From: Pseudomonadales bacterium
Lineage (GTDB): Bacteria; Pseudomonadota; Gammaproteobacteria; Pseudomonadales; DT-91
NCBI GenBank assembly: GCA_013215055.1
Contig: JABSRQ010000007.1
Location: 186,001 to 250,000, forward strand
Reading direction: 5' to 3'
DNA length: 64,000 nt
Positions 1 to 9,797 of this stretch are shown in pieces. The translations under genes were made by a program, and so were the position numbers. How positions within the stretch are numbered: the stretch's first letter is position 1; every line of letters begins with the position of its first letter. The notes under the pieces were generated by a model. The model was given only the letters and a program-made list of their open reading frames with translations. It did no database searches and was not told the DNA's origin.

Positions 1-1676
1 GGATAATCCGCCACTGTACGCAGCGACCAATGGTCGGGGGTGACTTGCAAATCCCGCAGATAAACAAAAGCCGATCGCCCGGGCTTAAAGGCAAGCTCTT
101 TGTTTACCGCATAAACATTGTTGGGTGTGGGTAAAAAGACCATCAGGTTTTGTTCAAATAAATAACGCAGGTATTCCGCCAGAAAAGGCACGTAGCGATC
201 CGAGTCGGCATTGATGCTGAACAACTGCTCGGTATAGGCCTTTAATGTTTTATTGGCAGGAATTGTTGACCAGTCGTTGGCCGGATTGTAGACAAAAAAC
301 GCCGACCACGGATGTTTAAACCAGTCGTAGTTACCCCATAATAATAGATCCCAGGGTTTTTCATTGCTCTGTTTCCAGGTGCCATGTAACTGATGAAACA
401 CCTGTTGTTCGGTAGCCAGAATCTCGACCTTTAAATCAATATTAACCTGGGCCAAGAAATATTGAATGTCTCTGATCAAAAACAGAAAACTCTTTTGCGC
501 CAGCAAGGTTAATTGTAAAGGCTGCTGCGGATCCAGCCCCTGTTGTTTTTGATACTGTTGTACCATGGCTTTTAACGCCTCGGTACTGGTATCGTTGCGG
601 CGATAAAATTCTGCAAAATAGTCGTCCAGCAGATCGATGGCCTCATCAACTTTATAGAAGTTTGGCGAGACCATGGTGGGCGATAAAACCCCCTCCCCCA
701 GCATGGCTAAATTTAATAGATATTCCTGATCGATGGCATGATTAATCACAAAGCGTATACGTGCATCTGTTAGCGCCTTGTGGCCATTGATTAGATTGAT
801 ATGCATCGCATAGTTATTCAACGATGGCGAGATGGCCAGCTTGGCATAAGGCGAAAGCACCGTCGCAGTCAGGTCGGCAAACTTGACCGGACTGATATCA
901 ATAATGCCCTCATGCTCTAACACCGAATCCCTGGCCTTATCCATACCAAACTCACTATAAATGGTGATGGTTTCAACTTTGGGTTTGTCCTCTCCCCAAT
1001 AGAGAGCATTGGCCTTGAGCACGGCCTTTTTACTGCGCCTATCCCCTTCTATATAACCTTCATGGAGGATATAGGGGCCTAATGCATAGAGGCCAGGCTC
1101 GGCCAGATTGGGGCAGGTTGGCTTGCCATTCCAGCCAAACTTGGCCAGATATTCAGCTGTGTAAAATTGCAGCCACATGGCATCGTTTATAAATGCGCCA
1201 TAGGCCTCTGTTAGATGGAATCTAACCGTATAGTCATCCACTTTTTCCACCCGATCGAGGATGGTGTGCAGCTTGGAGAAGGTGGAGGGTTGGCGTTGGA
1301 AGTGGCGCATATTGGACAACACCGAATTGGCATCAAAGGCAGAGCCATCCTGAAACCTTACGCCACGGCGTAATTCAAACTGCCAGGTTTTGTCATCGAT
1401 ACTGTGATGGCTCTTGGCCAGATCGTATTGCCAGCCTCGGGCATTGCCGGCCGGTCTCACGAGTGCGGCATTGATCGCATGAGAGATGGCAAGATAAGGC
1501 AGATTGGGCAGGAATAACTTAACATGAGAACCCGGCTGGAACTGGTTGCTGACTCGCAGCGCAGTGTCATCGGCATAAAGACCTATGTCCGGCGCATCGG
1601 AGGCCCGAGCCACCTGGAAATTCAATAACACAAGGGCCTGTAGCAGAATGGCCTTTAAGCAGTTTTTTAGGCTCAT
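1..1676 (-). CDS. ABC transporter substrate-binding protein, family 5 (partial, C-terminus outside window)
   Basis: Periplasmic binding protein of the oligopeptide/microcin type (SBP_bac_5). The reading frame is open from the ATG at 1674-1676 leftward to the window edge, giving 558 codons without a stop, so the C-terminus is missing. Residues 1-25 form a Sec signal peptide ending ARA before SDAPD. Family features visible are the segment LRRGVRFQDGSAFDANSV near residue 95, a conserved YGAFINDAM stretch, and RFVINHAIDQEYLL further on. These families bind peptides or related solutes and deliver them to an inner-membrane permease; none of the permease genes is in the window, so they may lie to the left. 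The upstream ribosome binding site is weak. The ligand cannot be told from sequence. Confidence 0.85.
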   Translation of the reverse strand, partial: MSLKNCLKAILLQALVLLNFQVARASDAPDIGLYADDTALRVSNQFQPGSHVKLFLPNLPYLAISHAINAALVRPAGNARGWQYDLAKSHHSIDDKTWQFELRRGVRFQDGSAFDANSVLSNMRHFQRQPSTFSKLHTILDRVEKVDDYTVRFHLTEAYGAFINDAMWLQFYTAEYLAKFGWNGKPTCPNLAEPGLYALGPYILHEGYIEGDRRSKKAVLKANALYWGEDKPKVETITIYSEFGMDKARDSVLEHEGIIDISPVKFADLTATVLSPYAKLAISPSLNNYAMHINLINGHKALTDARIRFVINHAIDQEYLLNLAMLGEGVLSPTMVSPNFYKVDEAIDLLDDYFAEFYRRNDTSTEALKAMVQQYQKQQGLDPQQPLQLTLLAQKSFLFLIRDIQYFLAQVNIDLKVEILATEQQVFHQLHGTWKQSNEKPWDLLLWGNYDWFKHPWSAFFVYNPANDWSTIPANKTLKAYTEQLFSINADSDRYVPFLAEYLRYLFEQNLMVFLPTPNNVYAVNKELAFKPGRSAFVYLRDLQVTPDHWSLRTVADY

Positions 1677-1992
1677 TTCTATCTACATCCATTTACACCG
1701 GCTTCAGCAGCAATTATTCATCTTCCCCCTAAAAAACGCAACTATTAGCATTCACCTCAAGCTAAGCAGCTGTTATATCGATGGTTTTACTAATTTATGG
1801 GGTAAAGCGAACAGATTCAATATCAACCGAATAGCGCACTACTGGCCATCAGCTGAGGCAGCTAAACACTTTTAGGCGCTGCTAACACACATTAACAACA
1901 CAGTAGTACACAGCGTTCTGACGCTGGCATTGCAATACTGCATACACGTTTGGTGATTAGCCAACAAAACTGCCAATACAAGGAGCACGGCA
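1677..1992. other. intergenic region with a short perfect hairpin
   Basis: A 316-base divergent gap between the binding-protein gene (leftward) and the small protein gene (rightward). It should hold promoters for both, but I see no convincing -35/-10 pair. At 1911-1926 there is a perfect inverted repeat, CAGCGT-tctg-ACGCTG, not followed by a T run, so it is more likely an operator or leader hairpin than a terminator. Confidence 0.35.
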
Positions 1993-2163
1993 ATGGAACA
2001 TGAAACCTACTATATGAGCGATGCCAGATTTGAAGCGACACTGCGTCACATCATGGAAACTAAAACAGAGATTAAAGATATCGAGATAGAAGTGATTGAT
2101 GACTCCCACTATTACCAGGAAATCGTCACTCCTGAACAAGACATACATTTTTATGTCCAATGA
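1993..2163 (+). CDS. small acidic protein, 56 residues, unknown function
   Basis: A short gene below common length cut-offs. It reads from ATG 1993 to TGA 2161-2163 and is preceded by a strong ribosome binding site, AGGAG at 1981-1985, with a 7-base spacer. The product is acidic and polar, starting MEHETYYMSDARFE, with no signal peptide, membrane helix or cysteine. The opposite strand is also open here but lacks a ribosome binding site. It runs convergently toward the response regulator gene, whose stop is about 20 bases away. I recognise no family. The ribosome binding site and the start position make translation likely; the function is unknown. Confidence 0.6.
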   Translation: MEHETYYMSDARFEATLRHIMETKTEIKDIEIEVIDDSHYYQEIVTPEQDIHFYVQ

Positions 2164-2182
2164 TCATCTCTTAGAAGACTAT

Positions 2183-2560
2183 TTATGCCTGTATATGCTG
2201 CGCCAATATGCTCTGCAACTCGGCAGCATTTACCGGCTTGCTTAGATAAGCGACTGCGCCGGCGGCTAAGGCTCTTTGCCTTTCTTGTGCATCATTATTT
2301 CCGGTCACAAACAGCACCGGAATATTTTGCATATTTTCATGTTTTTTCAGCTGTGCACAGACCTCAAAACCATCCATTTCCGGCATCATGATATCCAGCA
2401 AAATCGCCGCGGGCATAGGCTGCTTTTCCGCAATTTGTAGGGCTTTTGCTCCCGAGGTTGCGGCCTTAACTCTATACTTAACTTTAAGTATATGACTAAG
2501 AAGGTGAATATTATCGGCCTCGTCATCCACGACCAGAATGGTTTTTTTGATATCAGTCAT
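2183..2560 (-). CDS. stand-alone response regulator receiver protein (CheY-like)
   Basis: A single REC domain fills all 125 residues, with no output domain. The acidic pocket D12/D13, the phospho-acceptor D56 in LLDIMMP, the switch residue T86 and K108 of the KP motif are all present, so it should be phosphorylatable. Its start overlaps the end of the upstream hybrid kinase gene by 8 bases, so the two are cotranscribed and probably translationally coupled. The likely phosphodonor is the kinase's C-terminal Hpt domain, completing a phosphorelay. The downstream target is unknown; such single-domain regulators usually act by protein-protein contact. Confidence 0.93.
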   Translation of the reverse strand: MTDIKKTILVVDDEADNIHLLSHILKVKYRVKAATSGAKALQIAEKQPMPAAILLDIMMPEMDGFEVCAQLKKHENMQNIPVLFVTGNNDAQERQRALAAGAVAYLSKPVNAAELQSILAQHIQA

Positions 2561-5500
2561 TAGAGAGTCTCTGCAATTCTATTAAAAGCTGCGCGGCCAG
2601 ATCAAAATCAAAATCATCTAATGCCTGCTGCATTTTTACTATTTCAGTATTGCCATTCATTAACGGCAGTAGCTGTTGTAATACCTCGATGGCATCGGTA
2701 TCGCTATCCGCTATCAATGCCTGTAACTGCACCCAGAGTTCGCCTATATGACTGCTTTCAACAGGTACATCCACATGGCCAGTAACAACATTTTCTGTGA
2801 ACAATGGCTCAGCGGAATTAAACAGCTCGCTTAAGGCGTCCTGCACCTTATTCAGCATACTGATCAAGTGTGTTAAAGAGGCATCAACATGCCCTGCAGG
2901 TACGGGATTATTGCAGGCCAGTTCCAAAGCCGCAGCGGCTTGTTGTACTTCGCTGGCGCCAATATTACCCGCAGCCCCTTTTAGACTATGCGCCTCACGG
3001 CTGGCCGCCTGTTCATCCCCGCTTAATCGTGCGGCGTTAAAACGCTGTAGGAAAGCCGCCTCTCTTTGATGGAATTTTTTCAACAACTTCACATACAATT
3101 CGGCATTATCCTGGCAAGTGGCCAGCCCCGCCTGTCTATTCACACCATCGATAGCGGTGAAGAGTAACCGGCCCTTCGGTGCCTGTTCTGCATCTTGAGG
3201 CTTTGTATTTGAGGGTTCAGCAGGCTGAATCCACTTTGCCATCGTCGTAAACAGTTCGGTCACCGCAAAGGGTTTACCAATATGATCGTTCATGCCACTG
3301 GCCAGCGCCTTCTCTTTGTCGCCAACCATGGCATTAGCCGTCATCGCCAATATCGGCAGCTGGTTAAATTCAGCTTGTTGGCGAATGATTTTGGTCGCCT
3401 CGTAACCATCCATCACCGGCATCTGGCAATCCATCAAGATACCGTCGAAACGTTGATGCGCCAGGATATCCAGAGCTTGTCTGCCATTATTGGCAACGGT
3501 GGTGATCATGCCGTTATTTCGCAATAACGCCTGTGCCAGCTCCAGATTCACTTCGTTATCTTCAACTAAAAGAATTTGTGCGCCCTGTAACTTGGCAATC
3601 GCCTTATCGATTTTCACTTCCCTGCGGCTGACACTGCTATCGGACATTAACTCCCGCCCCTGAACACGCAAGATGGCATCCAGCAGGCTGGACGGCGTAA
3701 CCGGTTTGCTCAGAAAACTACTGATATCAACGGTGCTTGCAGCAGCGGCTGCATCTTCACGTGCATAGGCTGTCACCATAATCACCGCGGGCATATTTTC
3801 CCCCGGTATCAGCTCAGCGATTTTTTTACAGGTTTCAATGCCATCCATATCCGGCATTTTCCAATCCATGATAATCAATTCATAGCGCGCTTGGGGCTGA
3901 GTCTGAGCCATCATTTTTAAGGCCTCGGCACCACTGCCGACACTGTCTACCGATAAACCAAAACCTGTTAACTGACTGCTTAATATTTCTCTAGAGGTAC
4001 TGTTGTCGTCCACAACCAGTGTGCGCATGGCGGTGATATCGGGTTTAACGATCGCGCTTTTCTCCGCAGACAGCACCTGCCCCGCAAAACGTACGGTAAA
4101 ATGAAAACAGCTGCCCTCACCTTCTACGCTATCAAACCAGATCTGCCCACCCATTAATTCGGTGAGTTTTTTACTGATGGCCAGACCCAGGCCGGTACCA
4201 CCATATTCACGTGTGGTTGAACTATCGGCTTGGGAAAACGACTGGAACAGGGTTTTTTGTTGAGCCACAGGAATACCCAGGCCAGAATCCTGCACCGTAA
4301 ATTTCATTAACAGGCTTTCAGACTGTTGTTCCAGGATCTTGGCCTGCACAACAATCTGGCCCTTGTTGGTAAACTTCACCGCATTATTACTCAGATTCAC
4401 CAGCACCTGGCCCAAACGCAGAGGATCACCGATCAGAGCTGAAGGTAAATCCATAGGCAGATCAAACATCAGCTCCAGGCCTTTTTCTTCGGCCCTTAAA
4501 CCCACCAGATTGGCTAAATTATCAAACACATCTTCCAGACGAAACTCGATCTGCTCCACATTTAATTTGCCGGCTTCTATCTTGGAGAAGTCGAGAATAT
4601 CATTGATAATGCCCAATAAGGATTCAGCGGATCTATGCACCTTATCAATATAGTTACGCTGTTTAAGATCCAGCTCGGTTTGCAGTGCAAGATAGGACAT
4701 GCCGATAATGGCATTCATCGGTGTGCGAATCTCGTGTGACATATTCGCGAGGAAATCCCCCTTGGCCTGGGTGGCATGCTCGGCCGCCTCTTTGGCATCG
4801 GCTAATACTTTTTCATTACGTTTGCGTTCGGAGATATCTCTGACCACCGCCACCAACAGAGGCTCACCCACATTCTCGATAGGGTTGATATTTATCTCGG
4901 CCGGGAATATCTCCCCGTTCTCGCGTCTGCCGGAAAATTCCTTGCCTTGCAGATCCGGTTTGCCAGGCCCATCCATATATCCATTACGCAATGCCGCATG
5001 GCCTGAGCGAAATTGCTCTGGCAATAACATATCTACATTGCTCTCCAACAGCGTTTCTCGGCTATAACCAAATACCTCACTCATCTGCCGGTTCACCATC
5101 AACAACTCCCCCCTGCGATTGATCACAAGCATGGGGTCGGGCGTGGATTCCATTAATGCACGTAAATTCTCTTCACTTTTTTGGCGCTCTGATTCGCGCC
5201 TGGCTGTGTGCCTTAAAACAATCGCCAGACTTAATGCCACCACGATAATCGTCATAGGCGGCACCATGCTGGTCAGGGACCAGCCAGGATATAAACCGGC
5301 ATTGGCGGCGACGGCCTGCATACGCCAGTTTCTATTCGCAAACGGGATCTCCAAGGTGGTACTTAATTTTGCCACCGACGTATCACCGTCACCGTCTCTG
5401 GCCATATGTCTGTGAAGTTGCCTCTGCTCATGTTTGGCATCCAGGTCTATAAAACGCAGATCCAGGCCGGCAGGTTTGATATAACGCTGTAACGTAGCCT

Positions 5501-7106
5501 CAATCATCGGGCCTACATCTAAAATCACATAGGCAAAACCTTTTAACGCGGCCCGTCTCTGGGCATAGGTTTCTAATGAAAACCCACGTTGATATATCGG
5601 TAATTGCAATAACACATCGGAGTGAATGGCTTTTGTTTGCAACAGTTCAACATGAGCCGTGACTAAAACCGATTCCTGATTCAGGGATTGAGCGATGCTC
5701 TCAAGCCTGCGCTCGGTAGAGAGTATATTAAGGCCAAGCAGCTCTTGATTGTATGAAACCGGTTCACTATACAGAATCGGCATATACTGTGGCTGTGATG
5801 CATTCACCGCCTTAATACCCTGCTCATCCATAGCCCAGATCTCAAATGGCCTGGCCAATTCATCCGAGGCTGTGCGTTCCAGTGCCTGCCTATCGGATCC
5901 CGATATCATGGGAGCCCACTGTATGGCTAAGACACCCGGAAAACGTTGCAGGTCATAATCGGTTAATAAATTAAATTCTTCACGACTAACAAAATTGGAT
6001 GCAACATAACCTGAGCGAATGTGATGAAGTACTTCCACATATAATGACAGGCCCTGAGAAATGGATTTACCATGATGCTCTACCGCCGCGGCAAAACGCT
6101 GGTGTACACGTGCCTGGAAATTACTGTGCAGTAATTGAAACACCGAGATAGCTAAAACAACCCCAAGAACAACCACTGCCCACGGCGCCAGATGTGGTGA
6201 AAATTGTCCTACTACACGCCGCTTGGCCTGGTTATCCAGGATGCTGGTGCGTATCGCCAGCACCGCCAGCAATGTAGCAAAAACACCAAATACCAGGATG
6301 CTTTCTGCGGCAAAGCTGGTGAATTTCTCTGTTCCTACAGCCTCTACCATCTGTCGTTCATGAGTATGTATGGCATACCAGGCCGTGCCGGTTAATGTCG
6401 CGCCGGCAATAGCAACAGGCCATGATAACCACGAGGGGGGAAGATGGGTTCTATGCAGACGGCGATGTTCCAGGAAGGCATTGAGAAAAAGAGCCATACC
6501 CATAACGATAAAACCTAGCGCCGTATGCACGGCCATTTTGGTCAGGGCTCCCCAGCCATAGGCGGTCTCAATGCCAATCAGATATCCAACAAAGGCAACG
6601 ATGCCCAAGGCAAAAACAATAACCCCCAATATTCCGATCAAAGGAAGACGGCGCTCTTCATCAATAAAGAGACCTGCCAGTAATAACGTTAGGCCGGTTA
6701 ATGCAAAACACAGCGCGGAATTGGGGGCCATGCGGCCGGGGTGTGAGGTTTTAACGTCAATATAATGCTGCATAAACAACTGATCGATATGCAGATTTAA
6801 ACCCGACATATATTCCAACAATGTCAGTAAACCCATGGTAAAAACCGGCAGCGACAATAGCAATAAACAACGGCGCTTAGCCTGCATCAATGCCAGCAAA
6901 CCACCCCCGGCCAAGGCAAAACACAAGGCCGTGTTGAATTGCATGGGAACAAAGGCTGGATTGACCTGTATCAGAGCCGCATTATGGGTATACCAGCCCA
7001 GTAACACCATAAGGCCTAATAACATAACGGCGATGGCAAATGTGACTTGGCTATAACGTAAAAGCTTATTGGTCATCTGACTATGCATAGTCCACCCTGT
7101 TGTCAT
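2553..7106 (-). CDS. hybrid sensor histidine kinase: membrane region, CHASE, PAS, HisKA, HATPase, two REC, Hpt
   Basis: A 1517-residue membrane kinase. The N-terminal 300 residues hold about seven or eight hydrophobic segments. A further helix near 310-327, a CHASE-type extracytoplasmic sensor at about 345-600 and another helix near 615-632 follow. Then come PAS (about 645-760), HisKA with phospho-acceptor H791 in SHEIRTP, HATPase (about 890-1006, with N-box NLSNNAVKF and GTGLGL), REC1 (D1081), REC2 (D1226) and Hpt with H1373 in AHSLKG. All phosphotransfer residues are intact, so a His-Asp-His-Asp relay to the downstream single REC protein is likely. The signal is unknown; CHASE domains bind small molecules. 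M7 or M11 could also be the start. Confidence 0.93.
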   Translation of the reverse strand: MTTGWTMHSQMTNKLLRYSQVTFAIAVMLLGLMVLLGWYTHNAALIQVNPAFVPMQFNTALCFALAGGGLLALMQAKRRCLLLLSLPVFTMGLLTLLEYMSGLNLHIDQLFMQHYIDVKTSHPGRMAPNSALCFALTGLTLLLAGLFIDEERRLPLIGILGVIVFALGIVAFVGYLIGIETAYGWGALTKMAVHTALGFIVMGMALFLNAFLEHRRLHRTHLPPSWLSWPVAIAGATLTGTAWYAIHTHERQMVEAVGTEKFTSFAAESILVFGVFATLLAVLAIRTSILDNQAKRRVVGQFSPHLAPWAVVVLGVVLAISVFQLLHSNFQARVHQRFAAAVEHHGKSISQGLSLYVEVLHHIRSGYVASNFVSREEFNLLTDYDLQRFPGVLAIQWAPMISGSDRQALERTASDELARPFEIWAMDEQGIKAVNASQPQYMPILYSEPVSYNQELLGLNILSTERRLESIAQSLNQESVLVTAHVELLQTKAIHSDVLLQLPIYQRGFSLETYAQRRAALKGFAYVILDVGPMIEATLQRYIKPAGLDLRFIDLDAKHEQRQLHRHMARDGDGDTSVAKLSTTLEIPFANRNWRMQAVAANAGLYPGWSLTSMVPPMTIIVVALSLAIVLRHTARRESERQKSEENLRALMESTPDPMLVINRRGELLMVNRQMSEVFGYSRETLLESNVDMLLPEQFRSGHAALRNGYMDGPGKPDLQGKEFSGRRENGEIFPAEININPIENVGEPLLVAVVRDISERKRNEKVLADAKEAAEHATQAKGDFLANMSHEIRTPMNAIIGMSYLALQTELDLKQRNYIDKVHRSAESLLGIINDILDFSKIEAGKLNVEQIEFRLEDVFDNLANLVGLRAEEKGLELMFDLPMDLPSALIGDPLRLGQVLVNLSNNAVKFTNKGQIVVQAKILEQQSESLLMKFTVQDSGLGIPVAQQKTLFQSFSQADSSTTREYGGTGLGLAISKKLTELMGGQIWFDSVEGEGSCFHFTVRFAGQVLSAEKSAIVKPDITAMRTLVVDDNSTSREILSSQLTGFGLSVDSVGSGAEALKMMAQTQPQARYELIIMDWKMPDMDGIETCKKIAELIPGENMPAVIMVTAYAREDAAAAASTVDISSFLSKPVTPSSLLDAILRVQGRELMSDSSVSRREVKIDKAIAKLQGAQILLVEDNEVNLELAQALLRNNGMITTVANNGRQALDILAHQRFDGILMDCQMPVMDGYEATKIIRQQAEFNQLPILAMTANAMVGDKEKALASGMNDHIGKPFAVTELFTTMAKWIQPAEPSNTKPQDAEQAPKGRLLFTAIDGVNRQAGLATCQDNAELYVKLLKKFHQREAAFLQRFNAARLSGDEQAASREAHSLKGAAGNIGASEVQQAAAALELACNNPVPAGHVDASLTHLISMLNKVQDALSELFNSAEPLFTENVVTGHVDVPVESSHIGELWVQLQALIADSDTDAIEVLQQLLPLMNGNTEIVKMQQALDDFDFDLAAQLLIELQRLSND

Positions 7107-7785
7107 CCATAAGTAAAACGACCTTTATGCTCGGCGCAAAACGCCATGGTATCAAATAAACGTTATTCATTTCACTGACATTAATATTGCTCTATTAACC
7201 GTAGGCTAGAATGCGTTTTCAGAGGCAATTGAGTGATCAAAACAGAGAAGGTGATTACTAAAATTTCAATTTTACATCATTTTAGTATCAGAATTATTAC
7301 TCATTAAACTTCCTTGTGCACCGCTATAAAATCAACGTTTTATAATCACAATAAGCACTTACGTCGAATAAACTTACCTTTTGGGTATCTATATAGCCCC
7401 ACGAAATAAGCTCAGAAAGCACAGTTCACGCGTTCAAATTGCGCCTCAGAAGGCAAAAAACACGCTTTTTACACTATGGCTACATGTTTAAATTCAGGCT
7501 TTTCCCAACACTTTAACATTGAGCCTTACCCTCGGTGACACATAAAGGCTGTGTACCGATACGTAGAATCTAAAAACTAGCCCAACTAGATATAATTTAA
7601 CGTTACAAACAAGTGCAAATTATTAATGTCGATTTTTAAAAAAAATACGGACTATGCTACTCTCTCTATAGCCTTAGACTTGCCACAAGCTTTATGCAAA
7701 AACTAACATAAAAGCCCTACCCACTCTTTTTAAGCGGCATGACTAACACTTCTTTACCGGACTTATCTTTTAAAAGGACAAATTG
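7107..7785. other. long AT-rich divergent intergenic region
   Basis: About 680 bases between the leftward hybrid kinase and the rightward DUF3604 gene. No open frame with a ribosome binding site is evident on either strand. It is rich in A and T runs, and should carry promoters for both directions. The only boxes I would name are those given separately at 7680-7709. Confidence 0.5.
7680..7709 (+). promoter_or_regulatory. candidate sigma-70 promoter for the DUF3604 gene
   Basis: TTGCCA (7680-7685) and TAACAT (7704-7709) separated by 18 bases, about 75 bases upstream of the start codon. The match to consensus is fair, but the region is AT-rich and chance matches are expected. Confidence 0.3.
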
Positions 7786-9705
7786 ATGAGAAAAAAATTC
7801 AAACATCCCTTAGCCTTGGCCGTTTCTCTGCCCTTGCTTTGTGCCTCAAATAGCCTGTTAGCCAGTGATGCTAAAGTAAGCGCTGCGGCTAAAGCATATT
7901 CACCCTATGCAAATACAACTCAGGCCAACAATGTTTATTGGGGTGATTCCCACTTACACACAGGTTTGTCATTAGATGCGGGCTTGTTTGGTAACATCTT
8001 AGAACCGGATGATGCTTATCGTTTTGCGCGTGGCGAGCAGATTACCGCATCTTCCGGTGTGCCCGTTAAACTAGCACGCCCACTGGACTGGATGGTGGTA
8101 GCGGATCATTCCGATTTGATGGGTATTGCTACTGATATTAAAACCGGAACACCCAATATTCTGGCCGATAAAAAAGGTAAAGAGTGGCACGAAGGATTTA
8201 AAAAAGGCGGCAGTGCGGCAGCTGAAGCGGCTTTTGATCTGATTAGTAATTTTTCACAAATGACGCTACCAGAGCAGTTGGTTACTGATTATAGCCCGGG
8301 TTCTAAAGTGTTTGGTCGTGTTTGGAAGGATATTGTTGATTCTGCAGAAAAACATAATGAGCCAGGCTTGTTTACCGCTTTTATTGGTTACGAATGGACT
8401 TCCGTACCTAAGGGTTTCAACCTGCACCGTAATGTTATTTTCCGTGACAATGCTGATAAAGCCTTACAAGTGGAGCCTTTAACGACTCAGCCACCCTTGG
8501 GCTCTACCGATCCTCTAGTGCTTTATAAATGGTTGGCAGATTACGAAAAGAAAACTGGCGGCCGTGTTTTTGCTTTTGCGCATAACGGTAACCTCTCTAA
8601 TGGCTGGATGTTCCCAACGACTGATACTTATGCCGGCGGTGTAGTGGATGAAAACTACGTCAAGCTTCGTGCTAAGTGGGAGCCACATTATGAAATCACG
8701 CAGATAAAAGGCGATGGTGAAGCTCACCCTTATTTATCGCCGGATGATGAATTTGCCGACTATGAAACCTGGGCTGTGGGTAACCTCGATATCTCTGAGC
8801 TGAAAAAACCTGAAATGTTTAAAGGTGAATATGCACGTGAAGCCTTTAAGCAGGGTTTAATTCTTGAACAAAAATGGGGTTATAACCCTTATAAATTTGG
8901 TGTAGGTGGCGCAACCGATAGCCACACGGCATTAGCCACAGCAGATGAAGATAACTTTTTTGGTAAATCTACTAGCGTAGAACCTTCGGAAACTAGAATA
9001 AGCCACCCTTTCATAAAAGCTGAAAAAGGTGAATACCCAGGTTATTCGTTAGTTGCTTCTGGCTACACCGGTATTTGGGCGCATGAAAATACACGTGCGG
9101 CGTTGTTTGATGCGATGGAGCGTCGTGAGACTTACGGTACCACCGGGCCAAGAATGACGGTACGCTTTTTTGGTGGCTGGAACTTTGAAGAGAGAGACGT
9201 ATTTGCCAACAACTCTGCATCTATCGGTTACGCCAAAGGTGTGCCCATGGGTGGCGATTTAAAGAAAGCCGATGCTAAAAAAGCACCTACTTTTATGGTT
9301 CAGGCCATGCGTGACCCGCAAAGCGCCAACCTGGACCGTGTGCAAATCATTAAGGGCTGGATAGATAAAAAAGGCAAAGTACATGAAAAAGTGTATGACG
9401 TTGCCGTATCCGATGGCCGTAAAATTAAAAATGGCCGATGTAAAAAAGCAGTGGGTAATACCGTTGATCTTGAAACCGCCACCTGGAGCAATAGCATTGG
9501 TGATGCTCAGCTAGCCACGGTTTGGACTGACCCTGACTTTGATTCTAAAGAATCAGCGTTCTATTATGTACGTGTCTTAGAGATTCCAACACCACGCTGG
9601 GTTGTTTACGACAAAGTAAGAATGGGCGCCAAAATCCCTAAAGAAGCTCAGCTGATTGCTCAAGAGCGTGCATACACCTCACCCATTTGGTATTCAGCTA
9701 AATAA
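7786..9705 (+). CDS. DUF3604 domain-containing exported protein
   Basis: A 639-residue protein of the DUF3604 family, whose members have no established general reaction. A Sec signal peptide (residues 1-26, cleavage after SNSLLA) places it in the periplasm or outside. Motifs that look like a metal-dependent PHP-type hydrolase site are GDSHLHTG (53-60), VVADHSD (104-110), [12 protein letters not shown] in the middle and GGATDSHTA later; the histidines and aspartates suggest a metal centre, but this is inference. The ATG at 7786 is chosen because AAAAGGA lies 7 bases upstream; a TTG directly before it would extend the frame by one codon. It is the first gene of a cassette with a membrane parvulin and a HupE/UreJ protein, but a terminator hairpin lies between it and them. 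Confidence 0.88.
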   Translation: MRKKFKHPLALAVSLPLLCASNSLLASDAKVSAAAKAYSPYANTTQANNVYWGDSHLHTGLSLDAGLFGNILEPDDAYRFARGEQITASSGVPVKLARPLDWMVVADHSDLMGIATDIKTGTPNILADKKGKEWHEGFKKGGSAAAEAAFDLISNFSQMTLPEQLVTDYSPGSKVFGRVWKDIVDSAEKHNEPGLFTAFIGYEWTSVPKGFNLHRNVIFRDNADKALQVEPLTTQPPLGSTDPLVLYKWLADYEKKTGGRVFAFAHNGNLSNGWMFPTTDTYAGGVVDENYVKLRAKWEPHYEITQIKGDGEAHPYLSPDDEFADYETWAVGNLDISELKKPEMFKGEYAREAFKQGLILEQKWGYNPYKFGVGGATDSHTALATADEDNFFGKSTSVEPSETRISHPFIKAEKGEYPGYSLVASGYTGIWAHENTRAALFDAMERRETYGTTGPRMTVRFFGGWNFEERDVFANNSASIGYAKGVPMGGDLKKADAKKAPTFMVQAMRDPQSANLDRVQIIKGWIDKKGKVHEKVYDVAVSDGRKIKNGRCKKAVGNTVDLETATWSNSIGDAQLATVWTDPDFDSKESAFYYVRVLEIPTPRWVVYDKVRMGAKIPKEAQLIAQERAYTSPIWYSAK

Positions 9706-9730
9706 GCAACGTTAAATAAAAAAGTTTAGA

Positions 9731-9759
9731 AAAAAACCCGCTTATTAGCGGGTTTTTTT
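9731..9759 (+). terminator. rho-independent terminator after the DUF3604 gene
   Basis: Stem AAACCCGCT (9734-9742), loop TATT, stem AGCGGGTTT (9747-9755), then an uninterrupted T run to 9759. A classic intrinsic terminator. It sits before the parvulin gene, so downstream genes are expressed either by partial read-through or from their own promoter. Confidence 0.9.
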
Positions 9760-9797
9760 ATCGTTTATCATTACCTGATTTATTTTAAGAGCAAGCC

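Noticed and set aside
1585-1875. 96-codon open frame on the plus strand
   Set aside because: Overlaps the start of the solute-binding protein gene on the other strand, whose reading frame, signal peptide and motifs are clear.
7107-7785. Hidden small gene or RNA in the long AT-rich gap
   Set aside because: No open frame with a binding site, no stable hairpin followed by T run, and no repeat could be found by eye.
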